DNA from: Undaria pinnatifida
Taxonomy: Eukaryota > Sar > Phaeophyceae > Laminariales > Alariaceae
Length of the DNA: 64,000 bases
Reading direction: 5' to 3'
Assembly: GCA_012845835.1 (NCBI GenBank)
Contig: JABAKD010000004.1
Coordinates: 11,967,022-12,031,021, forward strand
A program made the position numbers and the translations under genes. Shown here piece after piece: positions 20,069 to 31,215 of the stretch. The notes under the pieces are model-generated. The model ran no database searches. It saw nothing but the letters and a program-made list of their open reading frames with translations, and was not told the origin of the DNA. How positions within the stretch are numbered: position 1 is the first letter of the stretch; each line of letters starts with the position of its first letter.

Positions 20069-22553
20069 GTGTATGCGGTACCTGACGACAGTCCGCTGAC
20101 CTATCCCGACGAGAGTTCCGTTGTCCGCGGCCAACTAGAACCCGGCCTAATGTTACACGCATGCCCAATGACCGAGGTAGGAAGGGAGCTTCTAGGCTCA
20201 AGGTCAAAGCAGGACGTGGCAGTAATAAATCCAGGTGAACGAGGCGATAGCGCCGGGGCAGGGGCCGAGGCGGGTCAAATCGATGCCGGACTACTCGAAA
20301 TCTCAGAGAAGGAATTTGACAGTGAAGCGGCATGCGAGTTTGGAGAAAATTTATGCCAGAAAACGGTTAAAGATTGGGCGGCGGCGCAGGGTGAGGATGA
20401 CACTGCGTGGGTAGTAATGACGTGTTTAGCAAATGGCACACCGACCAGTGACATAACCGGGGACGGATTAAACCCAACAGTGGACGTGCAGGAAGTAAAA
20501 CGGTTAGTAGCGCAAGCTGAACTAATGGAACTTCCCAACTCCGAAAAACTGCTCGTCCGACGTCCGTCGCGTGTCCCGGCGGATCGTCCGAACAGACACC
20601 CCGGACAATACGAGGGGTTGCTGGGAGACGAGCCGATGCGGACCTACGTGCCGCTGCTGCTGAGACCATGGGTGATGGACTGTGCGCACAAGGAGGCAGT
20701 ACACCTGGGCGAAAAGGTGACTCTGGGACTGTTACAGCGATTTTATTGGTGGATTGGCATGGCTGAAAGCGTAAAGTGGTGGATTCGAAGATGATATACT
20801 TGCCAGGCCCGACAAAGCACGAGGCAAACCGTGCGGTGGCCTCTGATATCCCTTCCCTTGCCGAACAGACCAGGGCAGATGGTAGCTTCCGACCTGTTGG
20901 GACTCTTGCCGACCATGCTGCTAAAGGTAATGCACACGTATTCCTAGTGGTGGATTTATTCAGCAGACACGCGGAGGCATACGCGATTACGAAAGAGGAG
21001 AAAACTACGGGAGGTTGTGGTGCACGGTTAGTACACGATTATATTCCGAGGAGGAGGTACCCAAATACCTTTTATCTGACCGCGGAACGGAATTCGTGTC
21101 AGTAGTGTGCCGGGGGGTTTTCAAAATGCTGGGGCCCGTAGAAAAGTACCCGAGCTTATACCACCCTCAAACTAATGGCATGGTGGAGAGGTTGAACCAC
21201 ACCCTGTGCCAAATGTTGGCCTATCTCATCGCAGACGACCAAAAGAATTGGGACGAGATGTTATTGCACGCCATTGCAGCCCACAACAACAACGTGAGCA
21301 GGGGTACAGGCTTGGCGCCCACTGAAGTACACATCGGGCGTTATCCACGGTTGCCGATGACGATCTTAGAAGGTAGTGGCATGAAAGGTCACCAAAGCGA
21401 GAAACGAGACCACCTCGACTACTTGGGGTTGATGCGGGATAGGCAGGTGCGCGCGTATAACTTAGTAAGGGAGGAGGACCGGCTCACAAAGGCGAAGCAT
21501 CAAGCCGCAAACGATGAGATCGAGCAAATTATTAACAACAAAACGAGATTCGAAACGGGAGACTGGGTATGGGTGTATGACGACCACAGCAATATCACGG
21601 GAGGAGGGAAACACGTAATAAAACCGGCCGAAGGCAGCTCGAACGTGAAGGCGTTCGTGCTGGTCAGTAAACTAGCCAACTGTTGGACAGGACCGTACAA
21701 AGTGTTATTGGTCGGGCCCGATAAAATGGCTGATGGACGTGAAGTGGGACCGAAGTTACTACTATTGGACATTACAGCTGATGAGCCCGGTCATCGCGGG
21801 ATAAATGCGCGCGTGTCGGTACACCGGTGTAAGAAATGCCTTAACCCCCACGGAGGAGAAACTGCGCCGAGGTTTTTGCCGTGGGCCATGAGCAACTACG
21901 TTCTAAACAAATACTCGGAGATATCACCCCCGTTCCACCTGACGACTGACGACGTGACCGCAGAGCTAGACACACACCGCGTCACGCCCCGAAAACTAAG
22001 CAAACACCGACTAACGAGAGGGCTGGGCGGCAAAATTGCGGTGCAATATTATACGTACTGGGATGAGCTAGAGCGCCCCACATGGGAACACAACGAGGAT
22101 TTAACGCAGTACGGGAACTTGGTGATGAGATACTGGGCGGGAGAACCCGTGCAAGTCAGAGGGGATAACACGAAATATCGCCGGTACAGAGTCCAAGTAG
22201 CTAAGCGAGCTATTGCCCGAGAAAAAGGCGAGAGACATGTACCGACCGGATATATGGTGTGCTGTGACGTCCGAGCACGGCCGAGTCTGTATTCACCTGA
22301 CATCGTTGGTTCGTACATCTATTTCAAAACGATCAACGCAGGATGGCAGCTGGCGCGAGTGGTGGGACTAGCGGAGGACGCGGAGAGCAAAAGTCTACCG
22401 CATACCATCAAGATGCTAGACCTGGGGAAGCAATACAACGTACAATTATCGAAGGAGACACTAACAACCGTCAGCGAGGAGCGAGGATCTTGGTGCTGGC
22501 ATGTGCATCAGCGAACGCGGAGCCCGAAGAACGACACACCATCGTTGGAGTAG
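20069..22553 (+). pseudogene. integrase with chromo-like and extra C-terminal domain, LTR-RT-1
   Basis: Zinc-binding N-domain: HKEAVHLGEK (His pair) in the first frame, with CYTCQ read in another frame at about 20797. Core: Asp in VASDLLG (shifted frame), LSDRGTEFVS, and NGMVERLNHT give the D-D-E triad. At least two frameshifts lie between 20790 and 21110; from about 21015 to 22553 one frame is open. It continues through GPYKVLLVGPDK (GPY/F module), a chromo-like QYYTYWDELERPTWEHNEDL, and about 120 further residues (VGSYIYFKTINAGWQLARVVG near the end) not usual in gypsy integrases. That last part may be a second small beta-barrel reader; this is inference. Confidence 0.8.
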
Positions 22554-23180
22554 AGGTGTCGCGGGGGGGGTCGGTGACTGCGGACAGCGGGACATGACCA
22601 GGCTGCAGGTTAACTTCGGGGGGGGGCGGAGTTGCAATACCAGCAGAAATAGGGGCAGGGTTGGAGGTTCGAGTAGCATGACAACCAGGCTACAGGTTAA
22701 CCTCACGGGAGGGGGGGGGCGAATCGCATTTACGCAAGCAGGGTACTCAGAATTTTAGTCTACGAGAGTTGCAATACTTAGTGGGATTGGAGCGGTGTAT
22801 TTTTCTTGGCATGCTTTTAGGGCAGGGTTTATCACGGTCGTCCAGTAGTCCCTGCGATACGCAACCTCACGTACGAGAGTTGTCCCGCCACACGCCCCTC
22901 ATAAAGCAACGGTGGACCAGGGTGGACATTTGGCAGATTTTTTTCTTCTTCCGAGGTTGGGAATTACGCAATCGGGGTACGCCGAAGGCGGCATTTTGGC
23001 CATACGATAATTGTAGTAGTATATTCAACGAGGTATTGCTTTGGGGAGGGTTGCTGCGTTATCGGGCGGATTTTGCGAATGGTACTATAGCGATGTAGCC
23101 CCTGCGAAACACAATCTCATATACGAGAGTTGTTCCACCGCACGCCCTTTATAGGGCGACGGTGGACCAGGGTGGGCTAT
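22554..23180 (+). other. 3' untranslated region of LTR-RT-1 with G-runs and a direct repeat
   Basis: Contains three runs of 8-9 G (about 22562, 22618, 22711), two related CAGGTTAAC segments, and an 80-bp direct repeat (22850-22929 and 23099-23178) sharing ACGAGAGTTGT and CGGTGGACCAGGGTGG. No clear single polypurine tract borders the 3' LTR. Confidence 0.6.
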
Positions 23181-23847
23181 TGTGGTGAGATTGGGTTTCA
23201 GCACAATTGCGAGGCAGTTGGGAGTTCGGGACTGGGGGATGGGTCAGTCTCCAGTAAGCAGACCATGGCTACCGGGGGCCACATGGAGACTGACGCTGGC
23301 CGGCCAGATGCGGTAAGAGAAGCTAACGTGTACTGCCGTAGGACTACTGCTGTAGGACCAGACACAGGAGTAGAGATGACTTCGTAGCGTAGCGTAAAAG
23401 ACCACTACGAGGGACATACTGGTAGGCAATCATAGCAGCCATCGCACAGGAACATACTGCTGTAGTTGAGTGATGATTGAGTGCAGACGTAGGCAGATAT
23501 TTGGGGAGCTGCTCGAGCCCCATTACTTGAGTGCTTGCAAAGCGTATGAAAAGTGCTAGCAATAGCTGACAGCGGGGAGATCATTCTGTCAATCATCGTA
23601 CGGGAACATAGTAGTAGATGGTCCCGAGCAGACGGGCGTAGATAGTGGGCAGCGACACGAGCCCCACCACTTCACTGCTCGGTTTTCGCCTTGTTTCCCA
23701 CCAGGCTGAGGATAATAAAACACTTTTTCCACTTCTTTCATCTCCTTGAACCGGACCACTGCCTACGTCTTTCCGAACCAACTAAACATCTGAAGGCATC
23801 CCCATCAGTCTCAAGGGCGGAGGAGACTACCAAGGTTTCTTATCCTA
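23181..23847 (+). repeat. 3' LTR of LTR-RT-1
   Basis: Matches 14375-15041 along its whole length and ends CTTATCCTA, directly joined to a truncated SINE-A on the - strand. Confidence 0.85.
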
Positions 23848-24150
23848 AGAAACCGACTATTCCGATTGCCACCCAAGGAAGACTACCACGTATATATTAC
23901 ACGTATTATCTATCACTACGCATACGCACGACGAGCGTAAGTCAATTGGAGAAAAGAAACACAGAACAAGAACGAAGATAGAGGAAAGGAAAGAAAAGAG
24001 AAGGAAGTGAAACGAAACGAAAAAGGAAAGAAAGTAGAAGAAAAAGACAAGAAATACAACAAAAGCAAGAAAAGACAAGACAAGAAGAGGAAGCAAAGCA
24101 AGGGAAAAAGAAAAAAAGATAAAAGAAGAAAGAAAACGAAAAAAAAAAAT
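23848..24150 (-). mobile_element. SINE-A copy 5, truncated at its 3' side
   Basis: On the - strand: a purine/pyrimidine block of about 200 bp (23950-24150), then the CCAATTGACTTACG head and the body up to GGAATAGTCGGTTT, where LTR-RT-1 begins. The missing 3' half implies recombination or insertion at this point. Confidence 0.75.
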
Positions 24151-24157
24151 GTCCGTC

Positions 24158-24390
24158 GAGTGGATACCCGCGGCCATGTGAGGTCAGTTTGCACATGGTG
24201 GGACATTTTTACTTGACTATTGTGCGCCTTTTTCCGTATCGTGCGTTTTTAGGCGGGAAGGCGTAGTATTTCCCGGACGAATTTTGATTCCATTTGGTTT
24301 TTCGGATCTTCCTAGGGCGCTAGCACCTTTGGGAGACCACGGACTCTAGAGTTTTGACAAGAGTTAATGTGAGAAAACAACAACAACAAC
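24158..24390 (+). mobile_element. SINE-B copy 2
   Basis: Full-length by comparison with copy 1: head GAGTGGATACCCGCGGCC, tail GAGTTAATGTGAGAAAA and (CAA)n to 24390. It again abuts the 5' end of a - strand SINE-A. Confidence 0.8.
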
Positions 24391-24392
24391 AT

Positions 24393-24740
24393 TTTAGGCG
24401 GTCTCAGACGGGGCGGTACTGCCACTTGCCGGTAGTTTTGCTTACGGTAGTCGGTATTTCGTTATTTGACGGTAACTACCTTGACGGAAACGGTAAAACC
24501 AAAATATGCCGGTAATTATGTCGGTGGTAATAGGGCACGACGGTAGTTTTTCGACGGTAGACGGTATTTCGATATCTGACGGTAACTGCCTTGACTGAAA
24601 CGGTACAACTAAAATATGCCGGTAATATTTCGGCAGTAATGCAACACGACGGTAATTTCTTGACGGTAGACGGTATTTCGTTTTTCGGCGGTGACGCCCT
24701 TGTTGGGAAACAAACGGTGACACGAGAAATGCCGGTATTT
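24393..24740 (+). repeat. CGGTA-rich degenerate array, copy 1
   Basis: Dense CGGTA, GACGGTAG and TGCCGGTA words in units of roughly 60-120 bp (GACGGTAGACGGTATTTCG recurs). A related block is at 36839-37090 in the same orientation (shared TTCTTGACGGTAGAC and TTTTTCGGCGG). Confidence 0.75.
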
Positions 24741-24775
24741 GGCAATTGTTGTTGTTGGATATGAGCGTGCCTCAC

Positions 24776-24995
24776 AGGCGGGCAGTGAGCTACTTCTCTT
24801 TTCTCTTTTCATCACATCGGGATTGAGCAGTCTCATGCAAACAACAATCACCGGGAAAAAAAAAGTCCCTACACAAGCGGGCAACAAGATGCTTCTCTTT
24901 TTATCACATCGGGATTGAGCAGTCTCATGCAAACAACAACCACCGGAAAAAAAAGGCCCCAACACCGCAAGCGGGCAAGCTACTTCTCTTTTCTT
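24776..24995 (+). repeat. tandem duplication, unit about 105 bp
   Basis: Two full units and part of a third share GCTTCTCTTTT, ATCACATCGGGATTGAGCAG, TCTCATGCAAACAACAA and CACCGG followed by A-runs. No coding role is apparent. Confidence 0.75.
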
Positions 24996-25563
24996 AGGGT
25001 CTGGCGAAGCAGCAGACGGGACTGACGAAGCAGCAGGCCCAGCCTCTTGACTTGAAGTGGCAGAAGACCCACCCCCAACACTACTGTCCGCACCGCTCAA
25101 ACTTCTGCTGACCACGCTGGGCGTGATGTAGTGTGCGTGTGGTGGCAGGTGCGCGACGCTCCTTGTCCACACATCCACACACGCATACATACAAGGTTTT
25201 CCCGAAAGGGAACCAGTGGAACCTTCTGACCAGAAAATATAAACATATATAAAATCATTCCTTGGTGTCATGGACTTTGGTCCGGAGTTTTTTGTCTCGG
25301 CCTAAGTATGCGATTCGCGGAACTGGAATTCTCGGTCGAATATGGCTTGATTCGAGCGCCGCCTTCGGGGGGCGGCTCCAACGCCCCTCGCTCTGCCGTG
25401 TCCGTTCCGCACATCGACGTGAACGCGGACGGGCGCCGAGCGAGACGAGCGAGTGTCGAGGAGGAATTTTGGAAAAATTGTTGAATCTTAATGGCTGCAA
25501 CGCCTGAATGATTTACAAAATTGGCATCATTTCCAAACGGTACGTGATAATGTTTGGAATTTT
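24996..25563. other. no gene recognised
   Basis: Short frames on both strands, including a Ser/Ala-rich stretch on the - strand near 25000-25110. No domain or repeat partner. Confidence 0.3.
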
Positions 25564-26250
25564 GCGTACCGGGTGAGAACAGCAGTATGTACGACAAGCA
25601 TGAACGCCAACTGACGGCATTGCACCAATCACAACATCAGGTGCATGCAGCAGCAGTAGCCGAAGGGCGAAACTTCCAGCACATACTGCAGCAACTACTA
25701 GCAACCAGAACCACAGCAGATAGCTCAAAGTGCAGTACGAGTGCAGTTGGCAAGTTTAGTCGTACACGCATCACTCTGTCCAATAGTCTATATATAACAG
25801 CATCTCAAGCAGGTAGAAGAGCCGTCTCTTCGGCCTTTGGCCTTGGCTTTAGCACGGCCGCTGACACTCCAGGCAGCCTCTGCTGTAGGCATGAACGAGT
25901 GCGGTTGATTCGCAGCGAACTATCCCGCTGTGCTCGCCTCTATGTGGCCATTGTCCATGCCATTTCATGTCACCTCCCTTCTGTTTTGAGCTCGTCGTCG
26001 TGCCGTCGAGGTACGGGGAAACCCGTACGTACTGGGTGAGAACAGCAGTATGTACGACGAGCATGAACGCCAACTGACAACATTGGCAAACACACAACAC
26101 CAGGTGCAGCAGCAGTAGCCGAAGGGCGAAACTTCTAGCACATACAGCAGCAACTAGTAGCAACCAGAACCACAGCAGATAGCTCAAAGTGCAGTACGAG
26201 TGCCGTTGGCAAGTTTAGTCGTACACGCATCACTCTGTCCAATATATAAC
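25564..26250 (+). repeat. direct repeat pair (25564-25800 and 26030-26250)
   Basis: Two 220-237 bp copies, about 470 bp apart, share GGGTGAGAACAGCAGTATG, GAAGGGCGAAACTTC, CAACCAGAACCACAGCAG and CGCATCACTCTGTCCAAT. The first reads through as a Gln/His/Ala-rich frame (MYDKHERQL to TTADSSKC) but the second has a stop in that stretch, so coding is doubtful. LTR-RT-2 lies 44 bp after copy 2. Confidence 0.7.
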
Positions 26251-26293
26251 AACCGTTTTATGTTCATATTGATGGAGAAAAAAATACCAGGTA

Positions 26294-26724
26294 TATGGAA
26301 CCTGGTCTCTCACGGGTTCCCGGAGTCGAAGTGGAGAGGGTGGTCCCGGAGGTCTGGTACTCGTCGCGGATGGTCGGTAGTCGGAGCGGAGAGGTTGTCG
26401 CAGAGCTGAAGTCGAAGCGGAGAGGGCGACACGGTGCTTAGGTCCCTTGACGATCGTTCTCACAGCGAACGCGGCTGAAAACCTTTTTTTTTTATATGTA
26501 GCAAGGAGATGCTAAGCCAGAGCTAGAGTGACGGTGGGCATATGCCCTTCGTCATGCGGCGGGATCATCTTTTGGTGGCTGACCTTCCGGGGACGGGTCA
26601 ACGCCGTCTATGACGGGTGACGCCGTTCGCGACCCGGGATCGTGTATTGCCTGACCGGTGACGTGTCCTCTCGCGCATGCGTGTACGCGATCTACGATAG
26701 ATATCTACGACCCTGTCTTCCACA
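26294..26724 (-). repeat. 3' LTR of LTR-RT-2
   Basis: 431 bp; on the - strand it starts TGTGGAAGACAGGG and ends GGTTCCATA. Preceded on that strand by the purine tract AGAGGGGGGTGA. Confidence 0.92.
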
Positions 26725-27505
26725 TCACCCCCCTCTGTATTCGCTGCAAGCCCATCTTAGCTAAGGATGGTTTTGTAGCGGTCATCGGGAGGATGACAAT
26801 TTTAGGAAACGGGGTGTCGATTTATCGGATCGAGACACAGCAGCTGTTATATGCGTGCATCCACTCCTTATAACTGACGTGTTTAGCAAACACGGGTGTG
26901 AAACACCGGGCCAGCGAAGATGTTTACATTTTCAAGCTTGCATGCTGACAGCGTGTCCTGGAGTTGTATGGGGTTTCCAAATATTATCTCAACGCACGTA
27001 TTCCGTGTGGCCACACGTACTGGTGCGCCCCTCGTGGTTGCTGTTCTGGGAACCACGGGCAGCAAAATTGTTTAGTGATTTCTCTTTTGTGGGCGGGTCC
27101 GCCTAGATATTTTCACTCGGAGTCAGCTCAGTTGATCTAGGTGTATCAACGTGTGACTTCGTTTTAGGTGGGGTGGAGTCGCGTGAAGCTCCTTCCCCCT
27201 GTGTGTTTAGTGTTCGAACAATTTTGTTTGTGGCTTGACGGTGGTGTTGCTGTTTTGTCCCGTTTGGAACGGAGTGCCGGGCACGGGCGTGAATTGTCAC
27301 GCTTCTTACAGCCTCTCTCCGTTGGGTACAACAATTTTCTTAACGTCTTCTTGCCCCCGGCTATTCCCACCGGAATGCCGGGTAGAGTGCCCGTCAGATC
27401 ATGGTCGACACGAGTGTGTACTGCCATGCCTGCTGGTGCTACTCTCATCACCGTTGTTGACTCTTGTGCTTACAGCTGAGTCAACCGTGTTAGCCAGCTT
27501 GTTCG
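26725..27505 (-). other. 3' untranslated region of LTR-RT-2
   Basis: Lies between the end of Pol and the 3' LTR. It holds no long frame in the sense orientation and ends in the polypurine tract next to the LTR. Confidence 0.6.
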
Positions 27506-29641
27506 TTATTCGGTTACGCCGCGGAGCATCTGAGAATTTATTTTGCGCTGTCTCAGTTCGTGCTCGTCCCTGCCTACTATACGCTTCCGTTTCCCTAGAG
27601 AAGGGAGGGGGGGCGAAGAAGGTGAGGTTATCGCGAGTTGCAAACCCTTTTGGGCTCGGTATGCGGCGATCAATTCGTGACATTGGGGTATTTCGTCCGC
27701 GCGATACTCGAGGTCGGATTCAGGCCCGTAACCTCGGAGTCTCAGGCGGTACTTGTAGTTGTGGGGGCTTGGTCTGCCAGGTCCCCTTTTATGATCTACT
27801 ACCCTGTCTACAAAGTAGGACTCAATTTTGGGTTGAGCCGCGTCTGGATGGTCCAATTCGGGTAGGGGAATGGGCTTCCCTAAAAACAATTCCGCCAGCT
27901 TCTCAAATTGAGGTGCGGGTGGTGTTTCCCGTTGATGGTAGGGCTTTATATGGGCTAGGTGGACTGACACTTCTCGGGTGTCGTTCGTTAGTCGTACTCT
28001 ATACACCACTGGTGATAATTGTGAGCAGATGACATACGGTCCTCGCCATGGTAATAGCAGCTTTGGGTTGGGACCATCCGAATCCTGGGACGGTCTGTAC
28101 ACGAGTACTTCCTGTCCAGGTTTGAACACCGGGTACGGTTTAAGTTTGCTATTTTGTTCTGCCTGCTTGTCTGCACGCTCGGTTAAGTTTCGGCGTGCGA
28201 GCTCAAAGGCGATTTGCAAATTGTCCCGTGTGTTTTGTGCGAGTTCCTCGGTGTCTGCTGTTCTTCCTACATGAGGAATACCGAGGATTATATCGACTGG
28301 GAGTCGGGGTTGTCGTCCGAACATTAAGAAGAATGGTGTCTCATGCATCGTTGCACTAAAGCTAGTGTTGTGCGCTAGCTGTACAAACGGTAAGAGAGTG
28401 GCCCAGTTGCTTTGATCGGTTGCACTGTGCATTGCTAGCATGCTGTGCATCGTCGAGTGTACCCGTTCGGACACTGAATTACTCTGCGGCCGGTACGGCG
28501 TTGTGCGGGTCTTTTTGTATCCGAGTATTTGTTGCAGCTGGTATATCACCTTATTCTCGAATTCGGGGCCTTGATCACTATGCAAGGTTTTTGGTGGGCC
28601 GAAAATGCTGATTATTCTCTCGATTATGGCATTGGCTACTGTTTCGGCCGTTTTATTACGTACCGGCAGCAGTACCGCAAACCTCGTCAGGTGGACCATC
28701 ATGGAGAGAACGTATTTGCATTCGATCCCTGCGGCTGAAGTTGATACCGATTTGTACTCTACTAAGTCAACCGATATTCGTTGAAATGGCCGCTCGACAG
28801 GTAAATGGCCTGTCGGGAGCTTGGGTCTGTTGTGTGCTGTTTTTCGTCGTTGACAAGCTTGGCATTTTTCGCACCACTCTCGTACGTCGCGGCTGATGGT
28901 GGGCCACCAATATTTCTGGCGGATTTTTGCATAAGTCGGGCGAGATGCGGGGTGTCCTCCGGATAGAACGTGATCGTGGTAGGCGTGCAGAATTAATCCA
29001 ACAAGGGCCTCTGGTACTACGAGTAGATCGCGGAAGGTGCTTCGTTTCCGAAGATATCCCGGAAGGTACGATTTAAACAACAGCCCGTCCTGCACTGAAT
29101 AGTAAGACATGGTTGTTTTCGTTTCTTTTTCGGGTAATGGTGCGTCTGCGTGCTGTATGTAATCGATGTACCGCCCGTACTCTACTCTTTGTGCTGAGCG
29201 GAGTTTTTCTTGATCGACGGACATGAAAACATTTGTCGCGCTCACGAATACTGATTTCACACAAAAGAGCTCTCTATCGCTGCGTACTGGTTCTAGGTTA
29301 TCCAGTTTGTCGGCGCAGATCTGATATGGTCGGGGGACACGAGCTGTTTGTAGCTTGGGATCATCTGGTACGTTGCGGCAAATGGGCGCGAGGGACGGCA
29401 CAGCTACTTCTTGCTGGTGCTCGAACGCAAACATTCGTGAAAGCGTGTCCAGTACGACGTGCAGTTTGCCTGGTTTGTGTTGGACGGTGAAGTCAAAAGA
29501 CTGTAATGCTATTGCCCAGCGTGTTAACATGTTCGATGTATCTTGCATTGAGTATAGGTATCGCAGGGCCGCGTGATCTGTCGCACACACAAAATGTCGT
29601 CCCCATAAATAAGGTCGCCAGTGCTGGATGGCCAAGACCAC
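27506..29641 (-). CDS. RNase H end, integrase and chromodomain of LTR-RT-2
   Basis: A 711-codon frame. Residues about 1-75: end of RNase H (IQHWRPYLWGRHFVCATDHAA, then WAIALQSFDF). About 210-265: integrase zinc domain (HAYHDHVLSGGH, CEKCQACQRR). About 285-405: core with catalytic residues in ISVDLVEYKS, LHSDQGPEFEN and SVSERVHST. About 510-570: GPY/F module (PWRGPYVICSQL). About 608-661: chromodomain (YFVDRVVDHKRG, YKYRLRLRGYGPESDLEY, ELIAAY), which in chromoviruses directs integration to marked chromatin. A charged tail follows. Integrase itself is unbroken. The frame start is only where the previous frame shifts; it is not a real start codon. Confidence 0.9.
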   Translation of the reverse strand: MVLAIQHWRPYLWGRHFVCATDHAALRYLYSMQDTSNMLTRWAIALQSFDFTVQHKPGKLHVVLDTLSRMFAFEHQQEVAVPSLAPICRNVPDDPKLQTARVPRPYQICADKLDNLEPVRSDRELFCVKSVFVSATNVFMSVDQEKLRSAQRVEYGRYIDYIQHADAPLPEKETKTTMSYYSVQDGLLFKSYLPGYLRKRSTFRDLLVVPEALVGLILHAYHDHVLSGGHPASRPTYAKIRQKYWWPTISRDVREWCEKCQACQRRKTAHNRPKLPTGHLPVERPFQRISVDLVEYKSVSTSAAGIECKYVLSMMVHLTRFAVLLPVRNKTAETVANAIIERIISIFGPPKTLHSDQGPEFENKVIYQLQQILGYKKTRTTPYRPQSNSVSERVHSTMHSMLAMHSATDQSNWATLLPFVQLAHNTSFSATMHETPFFLMFGRQPRLPVDIILGIPHVGRTADTEELAQNTRDNLQIAFELARRNLTERADKQAEQNSKLKPYPVFKPGQEVLVYRPSQDSDGPNPKLLLPWRGPYVICSQLSPVVYRVRLTNDTREVSVHLAHIKPYHQRETPPAPQFEKLAELFLGKPIPLPELDHPDAAQPKIESYFVDRVVDHKRGPGRPSPHNYKYRLRLRGYGPESDLEYRADEIPQCHELIAAYRAQKGLQLAITSPSSPPLPSLGKRKRIVGRDEHELRQRKINSQMLRGVTE

Positions 29642-31215
29642 AGCATAACATTCTTTGAGCGTAGCGGAGTAGTGGCGCTGGCTGTCGTTGAAGCGTTACT
29701 AAAGTATGCGATTATAACGAGGTCATCGTCTTTCTGCTGGGCGAGGAAGGCACCTGCACCTGCTTCTGAAGCGTCAACGTGTATCGCAAAGTCTTTAGAA
29801 AAATCGGGAAATTGAAGTACGGGCGCCTGAGTGAGTAATTGTTTCACTGTTGCGTACGCCTGATCGTGTTCTGGTCTCCACAACGTTTAGCGACTTCTTT
29901 GGCGGCTTCTTTTTTTTGTGAGGGCTACTAGGGGTGCTATGATACCGGCTAAGTTAGGTATAAACTTGCGTACAAAGTTAACCATTCCTAGCACTGACCG
30001 CAACTCCTTTATGGTTTTAGACGTCGGCAAGTCAACTATAGCTTTTACGCGATCCTCACCGATCCGAATACCGTCGGCCGTCAGTATGTGTCCTAAGTAT
30101 TTAGCTTCTCGGGGGCCAAACTGTACTTTCGATGGTTTGAGGGTGAGGCCGGCTGCTTGCAAGGCTTTGAACATATTTTCGAGTAGCTGTAAGTGGCCTG
30201 TCCAGGTAGATGAACAACATATACAGTCGTCCATATAAACCAAGAGCCCACTTTTTGGACCAAAATGTGCAAAAGCTAGTGACATGATTCGCGAGAACAG
30301 AAACAGCGCGTTAGCTATACCGAAGGGTAGGCGTTTGAAAACCCACTTTTCGTTCTGCGTGACAAAAGCAGTTTTATCTTGTTCGCTCTCTGCTACTGGT
30401 ATATGGTGGTAAGCATTTTGTACGTCACACACAGTTATATAACGTGCTCCTCCGACCGTGTCAAGGTGGCTTTCTAAGTTAGGCATAGGCCGCGATTTTT
30501 TTATCAGATTCTTATTTATGGTCGACCTGTAATCTACGCAGAACCGTGGAGTGCCGTCTGATTTTGCGACAATAGTTACTGCGGAACCCCAGGGACTCGG
30601 GCGCTGTTCAATGATTCCTTCTTGTTCCATCTGGTTCACGCACTTGTCGATAGTTTCCTGTACGCGAGGGTTTGCACGGTACGGGGTTCTATTTACAGGC
30701 CGTGTTCCTGGTTCAAGAGGAAACGTTGCTTCGGCCAGGGTACATTTACCTAGCTCTTGAGGCGACAAGGAAAAAACGCTGCGATATTTCGTGCATAGAG
30801 TCAGTACTTGTTCGCACTCGGCAGGTGTAAACGTGGTTTTATCAAATGCTCGAGTAAGTGCTGCACGAAGCTCGGTACGCGTGGATTCCGTTGTCTTGCT
30901 GTCTGTTTGAATTGCACTTGTCGTTTTGTTCAGGGCTACCGATACGGGCGCAATGTGACCTAGTAAGGTATTGCGTTTCAAGTATACGTATTGGTGGGAC
31001 GGGTTCGCGATCTGGACTACTGCTGTTTTATCAGCGGCCGACCAGTGACTCACTGTACGAGCAACTATCATATTTTGAAAAGCTTCAGGTACGGCGGACG
31101 ATTCGATGTCTTCGAACGTGACGATGAGTGGTTCAATGAGTGCAGCAGTGGTTTCTATGGGTGCTGTCGCGGACACTACTTGTACTGCCATCTCACTCTC
31201 GGGGGGGATGGGCAT
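29524..31215 (-). pseudogene. RT and N-terminal RNase H of LTR-RT-2 (stop and frameshift)
   Basis: RT (442 codons to a TAA at 29887-29889): RTPYRANPRVQETIDKCV, SPWGSAVTIVAKSDGTPR, VCDVQNAYHHIPV, LVYMDDCICCSS (catalytic YMDD), AKYLGHIL, LRSVLGMVNFVRKF. After the TAA the same frame continues into RNase H (FAIHVDASEAGAGAFLAQ) and then loses frame near 29650-29700, where the next frame takes over. The start at 31215 overlaps the protease frame by 40 nt in the -1 frame, a common gypsy arrangement. Confidence 0.88.

Larger units (their letters stand above)
14375..23847 (+). mobile_element. LTR-RT-1: Ty3/gypsy element, 9.5 kb, decayed Pol
   Basis: Two 667-bp LTRs (14375-15041 and 23181-23847) flank a PBS, a gag-like frame, protease, RT, RNase H, integrase and a C-terminal chromo-like region in standard gypsy order. 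The LTRs differ at about a dozen sites by eye (roughly 98% identity). The left flank is an LTR of another family and the right flank is a SINE-A; no TSD is visible, so one side was probably exchanged by recombination. Pol carries several frameshifts and one stop. Confidence 0.88.

Noticed and set aside
20069-20794. Independent gene after the RT frame of LTR-RT-1
   Set aside because: Same frame as RT after one TGA and contains the integrase His pair; it is part of Pol.
23857-24216. Lys-rich and Phe-rich frames on opposite strands
   Set aside because: Translation of the purine/pyrimidine block of SINE-A; the same block is at 9000-9180.
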